Origin: Paenalicyclobacillus mengziensis
Lineage (GTDB): Bacteria; Bacillota; Bacilli; Alicyclobacillales; Alicyclobacillaceae
Direction: 5' to 3'
NCBI RefSeq assembly: GCF_017298635.1
Contig: NZ_CP071182.1
Location: 2,604,001 to 2,668,000 of the forward strand
DNA: 64,000 bases
Shown: positions 1-8,769 of the stretch, in pieces
How positions within the stretch are numbered: the stretch's first letter is position 1
Layout of the letters: every line of letters starts with the position of its first letter
Position numbers and translations under genes: made by a program
Notes under the pieces: model-generated
The model's database searches: none
What the model was told of the DNA's origin: nothing
Seen by the model: the letters and a program-made list of their open reading frames with translations, nothing else

Positions 1-8
1 ACGAAGAA

Positions 9-47
9 GGACGGAGCCCCATATTTCTGGGGCTTCGTCCCTTTTTT
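9..47 (+). terminator. Rho-independent terminator of the gene upstream of the window
   Basis: A 12-bp stem (9-20 with 29-40, one G-U pair) closes an 8-nt loop and is followed by a run of six T. It probably ends the gene that lies before flgB; in Bacillus that gene is codY, but nothing of it is visible here. Confidence 0.85.
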
Positions 48-122
48 CGACGATCTTCTGTCGAATGATGCAGGATTTGGGCACTAGTTGACGAAATAAA
101 TGGCCTAGTCCATCTGACGAAG

Positions 123-193
123 GATGGAACGCTCCATGTGAGGATGGAACGCATCCATGCGTTGATGGAACGCTCCATGTGAGGATGGAACGC
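123..193. repeat. Phased dyad repeat array upstream of flgB
   Basis: The decamer GATGGAACGC occurs four times, at 123, 143, 164 and 184, so with a 20-21 bp period (two helical turns). Seen at larger scale it is a perfect 30-bp direct repeat (123-152 and 164-193) separated by 11 bp. The first three units also contain the dyad ATGGA-N4/5-TCCAT. The array lies about 55 bp before the flgB ribosome-binding site. It may be a multi-site operator or an RNA leader element; no known factor is assigned. No protein-coding potential is evident between 1 and 263. Confidence 0.8.
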
Positions 194-263
194 ACTGAGT
201 TAGGCACGGCGTGAACCAGAACGGTACACCAGTTTCCTATCTGTAATGGAGAGGGGGAATATC

Positions 264-674
264 ATGTCCAGCGATGCAATGGCATTTCAGTTAGTCCAAA
301 ACGCCCTGAATGTTGCAAACCTGCGGCAACAGGTCTATGCCAACAACATTGCCAATGCGGATACCCCGGGTTTCAAACGTTCCAATGTCCAGTTCGAAAA
401 TGCGCTTTCGCAAGCGCTCCTAAGTCAAGGTTCGGGCGCGCTGGGTGAGACCCATATTCCTTTAACAAGCTCGCAGTCACTCAATCTGAGCAGTGCACTT
501 GAGGTTCAACCGACTGTTGTCACAGACACAACGACGGCTGTGAACAGCAATGGGAACAACGTCAACGTCGATAATGAAATGGTGAGTCTGGCCGCAAACC
601 AGCTTAAGTACAATGCCTTGGCACAAGATTTGATTCTGAGAATTGGTATGTTCAAAACGGCGATTGGGGGTTGA
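264..674 (+). CDS. flgB: Flagellar basal-body rod protein FlgB
   Basis: This is the proximal rod subunit joining the MS ring to the rod outside the membrane. The protein (136 residues) has the conserved N-terminal rod/hook motif with ANNIANADTPGFKR around residues 26-39 and a hydrophobic C-terminal heptad region (AANQLKYNALAQDLILR), as in other axial proteins. I chose ATG 264 because GGAGAGGGGG (248-257) is well placed before it; an in-frame ATG at 246 has no such site. It is the first gene of the fla/che operon and nearly abuts flgC. Confidence 0.95.
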   Translation: MSSDAMAFQLVQNALNVANLRQQVYANNIANADTPGFKRSNVQFENALSQALLSQGSGALGETHIPLTSSQSLNLSSALEVQPTVVTDTTTAVNSNGNNVNVDNEMVSLAANQLKYNALAQDLILRIGMFKTAIGG

Positions 675-679
675 TGTTG

Positions 680-1141
680 ATGTCAGGGTGGTTAGGAGCA
701 CTCGGCATTAGTGCATCTGGACTGAGCGCACAGCGCCTTGAGATGGACGTCATTGCAAATAACATCGCAAATGTGAATACCACGAGAACCGCTTCAGGCG
801 GTCCGTATCGCCGGGAAATGGTCGTCCTGCAACCAGGAGGCAACTCGACAAGTCCTTTCCAAAACGCGCTTCTCCAAGCGTCAGGTACTGTCACGCCTGC
901 GGGAATTGGCCAAAATGCGGGCGTACAAGTCGCGGGGATTGTGCAAGACCCATCGCCTTTTAAATTGGTCTACGATCCCACGAATCCAGACGCCGTGAAT
1001 GGTTATGTACAGATGCCAAATGTAAATATCAGCACGGAAATGACGGATATGATGAGTGCATCACGGGCGTACGAGGCGAACGTTACAGCCTTTGATGCCG
1101 GAAAGCAGTTGATTATAGACGCCCTCGGCCTAGGCAAGTAA
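680..1141 (+). CDS. flgC: Flagellar basal-body rod protein FlgC
   Basis: FlgC is the second proximal-rod subunit, exported by the flagellar type III system. The 153-residue protein has the N-terminal signature ISASGLSAQRLEMDVIANNI and the C-terminal axial-protein heptads (MTDMMSASRAYEANVTAFD). Several in-frame starts exist (TTG 671, ATG 674, ATG 680). ATG 680 has the best spacing from GGGGG at 666-670. The gene follows flgB with translational coupling likely. Confidence 0.94.
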   Translation: MSGWLGALGISASGLSAQRLEMDVIANNIANVNTTRTASGGPYRREMVVLQPGGNSTSPFQNALLQASGTVTPAGIGQNAGVQVAGIVQDPSPFKLVYDPTNPDAVNGYVQMPNVNISTEMTDMMSASRAYEANVTAFDAGKQLIIDALGLGK

Positions 1142-1212
1142 TCAGGCGGTGGTGAAGCCATACCCTTTCGTATGATGTGTGTGAATCTCGTGGTGGAAGA
1201 GAGGCAAGCTGA

Positions 1213-1521
1213 ATGATTCCTCCGGTCCCGGTAACGCCGATTCAACCTAGTATTCAAACCCCGTCTATACAGGGGGCTACATCTGCAAACAACACTTCAA
1301 GCTCGGGGTTTTCGAATTTTTTGAGTCAGGCATTCAATCAGGCCAATCAGTTGTCAAACACGGCTGACAATATGAGTGCACAGTACGCAGCCGGCGCACC
1401 GGTGTCTGTCCAACAGGTGATGATCGCACAACAAAAGGCATCCCTTGCGCTTGAGTTGGTTGTACAAGTTCGTGACAGGGCGGTCAGTGCTTATCAATCG
1501 ATTATGAACATGCAGATATAG
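1213..1521 (+). CDS. fliE: Flagellar hook-basal body protein FliE
   Basis: FliE is the small adaptor between the MS ring and the proximal rod and is needed for export of later rod proteins. The 102-residue product has a disordered, Thr/Asn/Pro-rich N-terminal third and the conserved C-terminal half (APVSVQQVMIAQQKASLALE, then VQVRDRAVSAYQSIMNMQI). The start ATG 1213 follows a GGAAGAGAGG site. A 71-bp spacer separates it from flgC. Confidence 0.95.
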   Translation: MIPPVPVTPIQPSIQTPSIQGATSANNTSSSGFSNFLSQAFNQANQLSNTADNMSAQYAAGAPVSVQQVMIAQQKASLALELVVQVRDRAVSAYQSIMNMQI

Positions 1522-1611
1522 ACGTGGAGTGTAATCCTACGCGAACAGCCGTTTCGTGCAAGCGAACAGGATTTTGCTGAAGGAGTAAGGGGTAGGTCAA
1601 GGTGACGCAAT

Positions 1612-3156
1612 GTGAACGAAACAATCCGTAAGTACCTGAATAAAGTCGGACTTTGGTGGCAACACTTCAATCCCTCGCAAAAGAGAAATCTTGTCATCGC
1701 GGCGGTCTCTGCAATCTTATGTGTGATTGTCATTGCATGGTTTCTGGAGAGACCAAACTACGTGACCATCATGAGCGGTCTTGACAACAAATCACTTGGT
1801 CAGGTTCAGACGCAACTTGAGACGCTCAAGATTCCCAACAAGATTGTCGGCACGTCGGTTGAGGTCCCAAGCAAAGATGCAGACACTGCGCGGATTCAGT
1901 TGGCGATGAAGGGTATGCCGAGTTCCGGTTACATAGGTTACAGTTCAGTATCCAATTCATTTGGTATGACGCAGGATCAATTCAACATACAGGTTTTGGA
2001 CGCTCTGCAGCAGAGCTTGAATGCGACCATTCAGAGCATCAACGGGATTGAGAGTGCGCAGGTGCACATTGTCATGCCGAGTCAGCAGTTGTTTGTATCG
2101 CAGCCGCAAAGCAGTGCGAAGGCCTCGGTGTTCGTCCAACTCGGCAGTGGCGTAACCCTGAGTGCTGCCGAAGTTGCTGGCATCCAAAACTTGGTTGCGC
2201 ACGCGGTGCAGGGCCTGACACCGGAAAACGTGAGCGTTGTTGACCAAAACGGGGTGACGCTCTCCGGGAATTCCTCGCAACTTGCTGCGGGGGGAGCGGC
2301 ACCGAGTAACGAGTTGTCGCTCGTCCACAATCTCGAACAACAGGTGTCTGGGCAGTTGACGAGCGGGCTCAACGAGATTGTGGGACCTGGGAACGCCGTC
2401 GTGATGGTCCATGCAAATGTGAAGTTCAACCAGGTGAAGACGACAAGCAAGGTATTCGAGCCTGCTCCGGGGCAGAGTACCGGGATGATAAGCAGCCAGG
2501 AAACCGTGAAAAACTCAAACAATCAGGGGCAGACAACAACAGTCGGCGGGGTGGCCGGTCAGGCTTCCACCAATCCCAACCTTCCATCCTACACGGGAAC
2601 AGCGGCCGGGGGCGGGAATCCAAGTAATTCAGCGTCGACGTCTACCATTACCAACTACCAAAACAGCGAAGTGGATACACAAACGGTCGGCGATCCGATA
2701 CAGGTGCAAGGTTACACAGTTGGTATTTTCCTGAATGCTGCTGACAAGCAACTCACCCCGCAAGTGATAGCCCAAATCAAGGCGTTTGTGCAAAATGCTG
2801 TCGGCATCTCCGCGGGGGCCGGTGCCACAAACAGCATCACAGTTGCTGCAGTCCCTTTCCAATCTGCCTCCAGTGCTTCTGGCTCGCTTTCGCCGAACCG
2901 TTCTTCGGTGTTTTTGTGGGGGGGCCTCGGGCTTTTAGGTGCCGTCCTCGTCGGTCTCGGGGCGGTTGTGCTTGTGCGACGCCGCAAACAGGCCACCACC
3001 TCTGAAGTGGCAGTGGGACCAGAGGAACCTGTGTTTGAGAACCTGGATGAGGTTCCCATGACCGAAGACGAGCACATCAAGCAGGAATTGGCTCGCCTTG
3101 CCACGCGCAAGCCGGAAGAGTTCGCCAATCTCCTGCGAACTTGGCTTGCCGATTAG
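1612..3156 (+). CDS. fliF: Flagellar MS-ring protein FliF
   Basis: FliF forms the membrane-embedded MS ring on which the export gate and rotor assemble. The 514-residue protein has a first membrane segment at about 27-45, ring-building motifs in the periplasmic-side region, a Gly/Ser/Asn/Thr-rich insert around 290-350, a second membrane segment at about 433-455 and a C-terminal tail (EDEHIKQELARLATRKPEEFA) that binds FliG. It starts with GTG; AAGG lies 9 nt upstream. Length is close to the family norm (about 530). Confidence 0.95.
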   Translation: MNETIRKYLNKVGLWWQHFNPSQKRNLVIAAVSAILCVIVIAWFLERPNYVTIMSGLDNKSLGQVQTQLETLKIPNKIVGTSVEVPSKDADTARIQLAMKGMPSSGYIGYSSVSNSFGMTQDQFNIQVLDALQQSLNATIQSINGIESAQVHIVMPSQQLFVSQPQSSAKASVFVQLGSGVTLSAAEVAGIQNLVAHAVQGLTPENVSVVDQNGVTLSGNSSQLAAGGAAPSNELSLVHNLEQQVSGQLTSGLNEIVGPGNAVVMVHANVKFNQVKTTSKVFEPAPGQSTGMISSQETVKNSNNQGQTTTVGGVAGQASTNPNLPSYTGTAAGGGNPSNSASTSTITNYQNSEVDTQTVGDPIQVQGYTVGIFLNAADKQLTPQVIAQIKAFVQNAVGISAGAGATNSITVAAVPFQSASSASGSLSPNRSSVFLWGGLGLLGAVLVGLGAVVLVRRRKQATTSEVAVGPEEPVFENLDEVPMTEDEHIKQELARLATRKPEEFANLLRTWLAD

Positions 3157-3182
3157 CGAGTAGCGCGGATTAGCGAGTAGAG
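3152..3182 (+). repeat. 13-bp direct repeat duplicating the fliF stop region
   Basis: GATTAGCGAGTAG occurs at 3152-3164 and again at 3170-3182. The first copy contains the fliF stop codon TAG. It looks like a small local duplication in the fliF-fliG spacer. Confidence 0.7.
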
Positions 3183-3198
3183 AATTGAGGTGGAGAGG

Positions 3199-4212
3199 AT
3201 GCCAAGGTTTCGATCCGGTATGTCCGGCAGGCAGAAAGCTGCCGTGCTTATGATTAGTCTTGGTCCGGATGTGGCGTCCAGCATTTACAAGAAGCTTTCC
3301 AGTGAAGAGGTCGAGCAGTTGACCTTGGAGATTGCAAACCTGCGCAAGGTCGATTTGGATCAGCGTGAACAGGTCGTCAAGGAGTTTCGCGACATCGTCA
3401 AAGCCAAGGACTACCTGACCATGGGTGGGATTGACTACGCCCGTGAGGTTCTTGAACTCGCGGTGGGCAGTGCGGAAGCCGATGCAATCCTCGCAAAGCT
3501 GACAGCCACTTTGCAGGTGAAACCATTTCACTTTGCGCGCAGGGCGGATCCCAATCAGATTTTGAGCTTTCTGCAGGATGAGCATCCGCAGACCATGGCC
3601 CTTGTGTTGTCGTACCTCGATGCCAACCAGGCGGCGCTCATCATCTCAGCCTTGCCGCACGAACTGCAGGCAGATGTGGCGCGCCGAATCGCGCTGATGA
3701 GTGGCACGAGTCCAGACGTCATCATGGAAGTCGAGCAGATTCTGGAAGCGAAACTATCTGCGCTCGGCTCGTTTGATAACATGCAAAACGGCGGCGTTGA
3801 TGCGGTTGTCAAAATTCTGAATGGGGTAGACAGAGGCACGGAAAAGTTCATCCTTGAACAACTCGACCTGCAAGACCCTGAACTGGCCGATGAGATTAAG
3901 AAGCGGATGTTCATCTTTGACGACATTGCAATGCTCGATAACCGGTCGATTCAACGCGTCATCCGGGACGTCGAACCTGCTGACTTGCAGCTCTCTCTGA
4001 AAGTGGCTAGCGAGGAGGTCCGGCAGATCATCTTTGACAACATGTCAAAACGCATGGCAGACACGTTCAAGGAAGAAATGGAATTCATGGGTCCTGTGCG
4101 GTTACGGGACGTCGAGGATGCACAGCAACGTATCGTTGGCGTGGTCCGCAGACTCGAGGAGTCCGGCGAGATTGTGGTTGCAAGACCGGGAGGTGACGAC
4201 ATCATTGTCTAA
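3199..4212 (+). CDS. fliG: Flagellar motor switch protein FliG
   Basis: FliG is the rotor protein that contacts the stator and transmits torque; it sits on the FliF tail at the cytoplasmic face. The 337-residue product matches Bacillus FliG in length. It has the N-terminal region SGRQKAAVLMISLG, a middle EHPQ motif (DEHPQTMALVLSYLD) and the C-terminal charged torque helix region (DNRSIQRVIRDVEPADLQ, then FKEEMEFMGPVRLRDVEDAQ). I prefer ATG 3199 because it follows GAGGTGGAGAGG; a GTG at 3190 is also in frame. Confidence 0.95.
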   Translation: MPRFRSGMSGRQKAAVLMISLGPDVASSIYKKLSSEEVEQLTLEIANLRKVDLDQREQVVKEFRDIVKAKDYLTMGGIDYAREVLELAVGSAEADAILAKLTATLQVKPFHFARRADPNQILSFLQDEHPQTMALVLSYLDANQAALIISALPHELQADVARRIALMSGTSPDVIMEVEQILEAKLSALGSFDNMQNGGVDAVVKILNGVDRGTEKFILEQLDLQDPELADEIKKRMFIFDDIAMLDNRSIQRVIRDVEPADLQLSLKVASEEVRQIIFDNMSKRMADTFKEEMEFMGPVRLRDVEDAQQRIVGVVRRLEESGEIVVARPGGDDIIV

Positions 4213-5008
4213 TCTGATTCGCGGGCAGATGCAGCTTGTCGACGAAATCATCGACTCAGTCGTCATCCCGGTACCGAAAGTGGAGACCGTCATCAGCCAA
4301 TCGTTCGAAGCCGAAGACCCGGAGAAACAGGCTGAGACAATGCTCGCCAGAGCGAGGGCAAGCGCACAGGCCATTGTCGCAGAGGCGAAACAAGAAGCCG
4401 AGCGGTTGCAAGTGCAGGCTGAAGCAGAACGTGCGCGTATTCTCGACGAAGCCCGTGAGCAAGGACTGAAAGAAGGCAGAGCCGAAGGGGCAGCACAATA
4501 TCAACGGCTGCAGGATTCACTTTTGCAGGAGCACGCTGCAGCCATGGCCGGAGTCACGGCTCTGGCCGAGTCCATCCACTCCGAGCGTGAGGCCTTGTTG
4601 CGCTCCGCATTGCGCCCGCTCCCAGGAGTGTGCATGGAGGTACTGCGTGAATTGCTCGGCCGGGAGTTAGAGCTCGCTCCTGCAAACATTGAGGCACTTG
4701 TCTCGAGTGTGATTGGGTACGTTGTCGACAGTGCGCACGTGGAAGTCCGAGTGAATCCCGCAGACTACGCGATGGCTCAGGCTGCCCATCCAATCTGGCG
4801 AAGTGCGCGCTATGGGGATTGGGAGCTTGTTGTGATTCCCGACCGGTCCATTGAAACTGGCGGGTGTGAAGTCCGCTCTGACGTCGGCAACATTGATGCA
4901 ACGCTGAATGTCAAGTTTGAGCTTCTTCAGGAAGCTCTCGATAAGTCGTTTGCGGGCGGGGAGGTGGACGCGGTTGAAAGTGTCCGAGACGTCAACAGCC
5001 TGGGTTGA
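4205..5008 (+). CDS. fliH: Flagellar assembly protein FliH
   Basis: FliH is the peripheral stalk-like partner that links the FliI ATPase to the export gate. The 267-residue protein has a long Ala/Glu/Arg-rich helical region (about 40-130, with repeated A-x-x-x-A/E patterns) and a conserved C-terminal domain (VEVRVNPADYAMA, then PDRSIETGGCEVRSDVGNIDATL). The start is TTG 4205, 8 nt after GGGAGGTGA (4188-4196), so the gene overlaps the end of fliG by 8 bp. An upstream extension of the same frame is non-coding because it lies wholly inside fliG. Confidence 0.88.
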   Translation: MSNLIRGQMQLVDEIIDSVVIPVPKVETVISQSFEAEDPEKQAETMLARARASAQAIVAEAKQEAERLQVQAEAERARILDEAREQGLKEGRAEGAAQYQRLQDSLLQEHAAAMAGVTALAESIHSEREALLRSALRPLPGVCMEVLRELLGRELELAPANIEALVSSVIGYVVDSAHVEVRVNPADYAMAQAAHPIWRSARYGDWELVVIPDRSIETGGCEVRSDVGNIDATLNVKFELLQEALDKSFAGGEVDAVESVRDVNSLG

Positions 5009-6308
5009 TGCCTTCCGCGAGTACACGTCGGACCGAAAGTGGTATCGAATGTACGGGAAGGTCACAAAGGTGGTCGGGATGACCATTGAATCTCGCGGTC
5101 CCCATGCCAATCTTGGAGACGTCTGTGTCATTCGCACCTCCTTTGGTCCCCCCTCTCTGGCGGAAGTGGTGGGGTTTCGCGACAATTTGCTCGTCATGAC
5201 GCCGCTCACGGAACTACACGCGGTGGGGCCTGGCGCAGATGTCATGGCCCTCAACCGCCCGCTTGGCATCCCTTGCGGTGAAGGGCTCCTCGGACGGGTG
5301 CTCAATGGGCTCGGAGAGCCCATTGACGGACTGGGCCCCGTGGTGCCTGAGCGGATTCAACCCATCGACGGACACCCGCCGAATCCGCTGCGCCGCCAGC
5401 GCATCGAACGGCCGCTTGCGACGGGAGTTCGCCTGATTGACAGCATGCTCACGGTTGGACGGGGTCAGCGGATGGGCATCTTCGCAGGCAGCGGCGTCGG
5501 CAAAAGTACACTCTTGTCGATGATTGCGAGAAGTTCGACCACAGAACTGAACGTGATTGCACTCGTGGGGGAACGCGGACGCGAAGTGCGGGAGTTCATC
5601 GAAGGGGACCTCGGGCCCGAAGGCCTGAAGCGCAGCGTCGTCGTGACAGCCACCTCTGATGAGCCAGCGCTGCTTCGCACCAAGGCAGCGTTTGTGGCTA
5701 CCGCCATTGCGGAGTACTTTCGCGACCAGGGCCGCCATGTCAACTTGATGATGGATTCACTGACGCGATTTGCGATGGCCCAGCGTGAAATTGGTCTAGC
5801 GGTCGGAGAACCACCTACGAGCCGTGGCTATACACCGAGCGTCTTTGCCTTACTACCTCGTCTGCTCGAACGGGCAGGAAGCGGAGAGAAGGGCACCATC
5901 ACTGCATTCTACACGGTTCTGGTCGATGGTGACGACATGAACGATCCGATTGCTGACGCGGTACGCGGTATTTTGGACGGGCACATCGTGCTGTCCCGAG
6001 ATCTTGCCAATGCAGGACAGTTTCCTGCAGTGGATGTTCTCGCGAGCTTAAGTCGTCTGTTCGCGCACTTGACTCCAACGGAGCAACAGGCGGGTGCGCG
6101 TCAAGTCCGGGCCTGGATGTCTCGCTACAGACAAGTAGAAGACCTGCTTCGGATTGGGGCATATCAGCGCGGGCTTGACGCCGAGACCGACCTTGCCATT
6201 GATAAGTATCCGCAGATCCGGACGTTTCTCAACCAAGCCGCGTCAGAGCCGTGCTCCTTAGATGAAAGCTTGCGGCAGCTCTACATATTGGCAGGTGTTG
6301 AAACATGA
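4974..6308 (+). CDS. fliI: Flagellum-specific ATPase FliI
   Basis: FliI is the hexameric F1-like ATPase that energises and orders export of flagellar subunits. The 444-residue protein has a Walker A motif GSGVGKST near residue 172, a Walker B region (NLMMDSLTRFAMAQRE) and the family signature PSVFALLPRLLERAG. I chose TTG 4974, 6 nt after GGGGAGGTGG (4958-4967); GTG 4980 is an alternative. It overlaps fliH by 35 bp, suggesting coupled translation of the FliH-FliI complex. Confidence 0.94.
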   Translation: MKVSETSTAWVDAFREYTSDRKWYRMYGKVTKVVGMTIESRGPHANLGDVCVIRTSFGPPSLAEVVGFRDNLLVMTPLTELHAVGPGADVMALNRPLGIPCGEGLLGRVLNGLGEPIDGLGPVVPERIQPIDGHPPNPLRRQRIERPLATGVRLIDSMLTVGRGQRMGIFAGSGVGKSTLLSMIARSSTTELNVIALVGERGREVREFIEGDLGPEGLKRSVVVTATSDEPALLRTKAAFVATAIAEYFRDQGRHVNLMMDSLTRFAMAQREIGLAVGEPPTSRGYTPSVFALLPRLLERAGSGEKGTITAFYTVLVDGDDMNDPIADAVRGILDGHIVLSRDLANAGQFPAVDVLASLSRLFAHLTPTEQQAGARQVRAWMSRYRQVEDLLRIGAYQRGLDAETDLAIDKYPQIRTFLNQAASEPCSLDESLRQLYILAGVET

Positions 6309-6739
6309 GTCGTTTAGGGAACTTTGCTGAGAGATATGAACAGGTTCAACGCGGACTTCAAGACCTGGCAGAACGTCGTCTTGCAGTTGATCGCCAGTCT
6401 GAAGCGAGTGTGCTGGCTCAACTCCAGGACCTTGCAGAGCGTAAGATTCGTCTCCAGAGCGGCTTGTCCAGACTACGGACAGGGTCCGAATGGAAGAATG
6501 CATGGGACCAGCTCCGGTTGCTCGAAGCGCAGGAAGCAGAGCTCTTGGCGGTACTGCGGGATTGTCAAGAGCGGATCGGAGAGACCGCTCGTGAAGTGCG
6601 CAAACGTTACCAGGAGACGGAGCGCTGGGGCACGCTGAAGACGTCGGAAGCAACTCGCGAACGCCTTCTCACAGACAAGAAGTCTCTGCAGGTCAGTGAC
6701 GATCTCGCTGTCCAGGCCCATAGGAGGAATGCCCCGTGA
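6305..6739 (+). CDS. fliJ: Flagellar export protein FliJ
   Basis: FliJ is the coiled-coil central stalk of the FliHIJ export ATPase and an escort chaperone. The product has 144 residues, is almost entirely predicted alpha-helical and rich in Gln, Glu, Arg and Leu (LQDLAERRLAVDRQSEASVL), with no cysteine-rich or catalytic motif. Sequence conservation of FliJ is weak, so the call rests mainly on position between fliI and ylxF plus the coiled-coil pattern. The start codon overlaps the fliI stop (ATGA). Confidence 0.8.
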   Translation: MSRLGNFAERYEQVQRGLQDLAERRLAVDRQSEASVLAQLQDLAERKIRLQSGLSRLRTGSEWKNAWDQLRLLEAQEAELLAVLRDCQERIGETAREVRKRYQETERWGTLKTSEATRERLLTDKKSLQVSDDLAVQAHRRNAP

Positions 6740-7347
6740 GCGCAGCGCGGGTCGAACAGACCGCAGATGTCGCGGCTGACAGTTTGGTGCGGCGACTGGT
6801 GCGCGGGCTGGCCAAGGTGTTGCTGTTGGTGATGGTGCCGCTGGTTGCTGCTGCTCTTTTGATTGGGGGATCGCTGCAAATCATCGGCGTTCCAGTATGG
6901 CAGACGACCGTAAGCTACATTCACCGACAGGGCGTGCAGGCAAGCACCACGGCGTCAGCCGAGCAGTCAGCGCAGAGCCAGTTGAAGGCGGAAAACGCAA
7001 ACCTACAGAAACAGGTCGCCTCTCTGAACAGCGCGCTGAACGCAGAGAAAACGCAAGAAGAGGGGCTTAAATCGCAGTTAAACGCAGACAACGCGCAACT
7101 GAGTGCAAAGCGAAGTGCGCTGGTGACAGCCAAACAAGAAGCGTCCATTGTCACGCAGATGGACCCGGCAGCGGCGGCTCAGGTGTTAGTGAAATTGCCG
7201 GAGGCCGAAGCCGGTCTTGTGCTCGCAGTACTAAGCCCTGGCGTCTCGTCCCAGGTGCTTGCGCAGATGAATCCGACGACAGCAGCGAAGCTGTTGCAGG
7301 TCGCAGGTACCACGAACGTCAACACCGCGAATAGTTTTGCTCCATGA
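6736..7347 (+). CDS. ylxF: MotE/YlxF-like membrane coiled-coil protein
   Basis: The 203-residue protein has one N-terminal membrane segment (about 28-47), a coiled-coil of about 60 residues (LKAENANLQKQVASLNSALN) and a C-terminal MgtE-N-like helical domain (IVTQMDPAAAAQVLVKLPEAEA). This architecture is that of MotE/YlxF proteins found between fliJ and fliK. The role in Bacillus is unclear; MotE in other bacteria is a chaperone for motor proteins. It starts with GTG 6736, overlapping fliJ by 4 bp. Confidence 0.8.
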   Translation: MSAARVEQTADVAADSLVRRLVRGLAKVLLLVMVPLVAAALLIGGSLQIIGVPVWQTTVSYIHRQGVQASTTASAEQSAQSQLKAENANLQKQVASLNSALNAEKTQEEGLKSQLNADNAQLSAKRSALVTAKQEASIVTQMDPAAAAQVLVKLPEAEAGLVLAVLSPGVSSQVLAQMNPTTAAKLLQVAGTTNVNTANSFAP

Positions 7348-7401
7348 CCAGAGCCATCAGGGCGATATCATTCCTGGCAACATTGAAAGGAGGTGAGAAC
7401 A

Positions 7402-8670
7402 ATGACAACAGTACCGAGCTTGTCAGGACCGCGCGTTGCACCAGGCACAGAGAGCCGCAGTCCACATTCAGGGACGAGTGTGCCGACCGGTGGGACGAGT
7501 AGCGGTGCGGGAACCGATGCGTTTACTTCTGTACTCGAGGCGATGATTTTCGGGGGCCCCCCTTTGCTTGTACCACAGGCGCAAACGCCGATACCTAGAG
7601 CGGGGATGTCGCAGTTATCGTCGCGGTCACCGTTGCGGTCACCGTTGCGGTCACAACCATCATCCGTGCGCGCGGGCGGCCTTGCAAAGGCTGGACCACT
7701 TTCCCGGACAGAGTCGGCTTTTGCGGCGTCCAACGTGACGAAAGCGGGGAACCATGCTCGTGTTGCTGCAGCACCCGATTCACGACAACGAAGCAGCGGT
7801 GGACAAGATACGCCTGCAGTGAAGGCAGGTACAGCGGTCAGCCAGAACACGACAGCACATGGGCTGTCGGGGGTCGCAGGTGCATCGGCTTCTGGGACGA
7901 CTCCGGTTCAGGGCAATGCTCAGGGCCGAGGACAAGCGCCCGTCATCGGCGGTTTCAGCGCTGAGAATGCGAGCCAATCTGCGCAAGCAAAGCTTCCTAC
8001 ATCGCCGCACCTCCTGACAACCGCCAACACGGCAACCAATGTGTCTCTTGTCAGCGGCCTGACCCAAAAACCATCACAACACCTTGAAGCGTCGCCGGCG
8101 GCTCAGACCTCGCCATCTCTAGCGCTGTCCCCGGTAAGTCTTGCAACGGGTGTCACCTCAAACGCGGCAACGGCCGCAGGGGCAAGCACGCCGGTCGCGA
8201 GCACGCCTGTCGTGACATTCGGTGACCTGCAATCTCTCTACGGCATCACGCAGGCTGCCGCACACGTCTCGACAACCGGACAACACGTGCTCCAAGTACA
8301 AGTTCACCCGGCCGGTCTCGGTAGTATCCTCGTGTCCGTCGTACAAACGCCAACTGGCGTGAATATCGGGATTCAGGCCAACCAAATGCAAGTCATGCAG
8401 TGGTTGGGGGGGCACGCTGAAACGCTTCAGACGCGACTGCAAGACAGCGGCCTCGCTGTCAACCAGGTGGCGGTGAGTTTTGGCGACACGAATTTACACG
8501 GAAATGGGCAGGGGTCTTCAGAACGTCGGCAAAAGTCCGCAGAAGCCGTGCACAAGACGGGTAGCTTGAAACGGGCGGGCGGATTTGCTGGGATGAACGA
8601 ACTTGGTCCGCCAGTCCAGTCAGAACGAGGACTTGGTTGGCAAGGCTCGGCGTACGGAGGATGGATTTAG
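7402..8670 (+). CDS. fliK: Flagellar hook-length control protein FliK
   Basis: FliK is the secreted ruler that sets hook length and switches export specificity. The 422-residue protein is a low-complexity Ser/Thr/Ala/Pro/Gln region up to about residue 270, followed by a compact Flg_hook domain (VQVHPAGLGSILVSVVQTP, then HAETLQTRLQDSGLAVNQV). The start ATG 7402 follows a perfect AAAGGAGGTGAG. The N-terminal region is poorly conserved in all FliK proteins, so identity rests on the C-terminal domain and position. Confidence 0.88.
   Translation: MTTVPSLSGPRVAPGTESRSPHSGTSVPTGGTSSGAGTDAFTSVLEAMIFGGPPLLVPQAQTPIPRAGMSQLSSRSPLRSPLRSQPSSVRAGGLAKAGPLSRTESAFAASNVTKAGNHARVAAAPDSRQRSSGGQDTPAVKAGTAVSQNTTAHGLSGVAGASASGTTPVQGNAQGRGQAPVIGGFSAENASQSAQAKLPTSPHLLTTANTATNVSLVSGLTQKPSQHLEASPAAQTSPSLALSPVSLATGVTSNAATAAGASTPVASTPVVTFGDLQSLYGITQAAAHVSTTGQHVLQVQVHPAGLGSILVSVVQTPTGVNIGIQANQMQVMQWLGGHAETLQTRLQDSGLAVNQVAVSFGDTNLHGNGQGSSERRQKSAEAVHKTGSLKRAGGFAGMNELGPPVQSERGLGWQGSAYGGWI
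7623..7654 (+). repeat. 12-bp tandem repeat inside fliK
   Basis: GCGGTCACCGTT is repeated at 7623 and 7635, followed by a partial third copy at 7647. It encodes an RSPL repeat in the disordered part of FliK. The unit length is a multiple of three, so copy-number change would keep the frame. Confidence 0.75.
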
Positions 8671-8769
8671 CCGATTGAGCATCGATTGAGCCAAGTGTCG
8701 ATGCAAAGCGAGCTTTCGGGCTCGTTCATGTCAAACAGATTTTCATTTTCCTGAAAGGAGGTCTTTGAC

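Noticed and set aside
88..116. TTGACG as a -35 of a flgB promoter
   Set aside because: The hexamer 17 bp downstream is CATCTG, which matches the -10 consensus poorly. The flgB promoter remains unassigned.
123..193. CRISPR-like direct repeats
   Set aside because: Only two 30-bp copies separated by an 11-bp segment, with the repeat itself built of smaller dyads; no cas genes are nearby.
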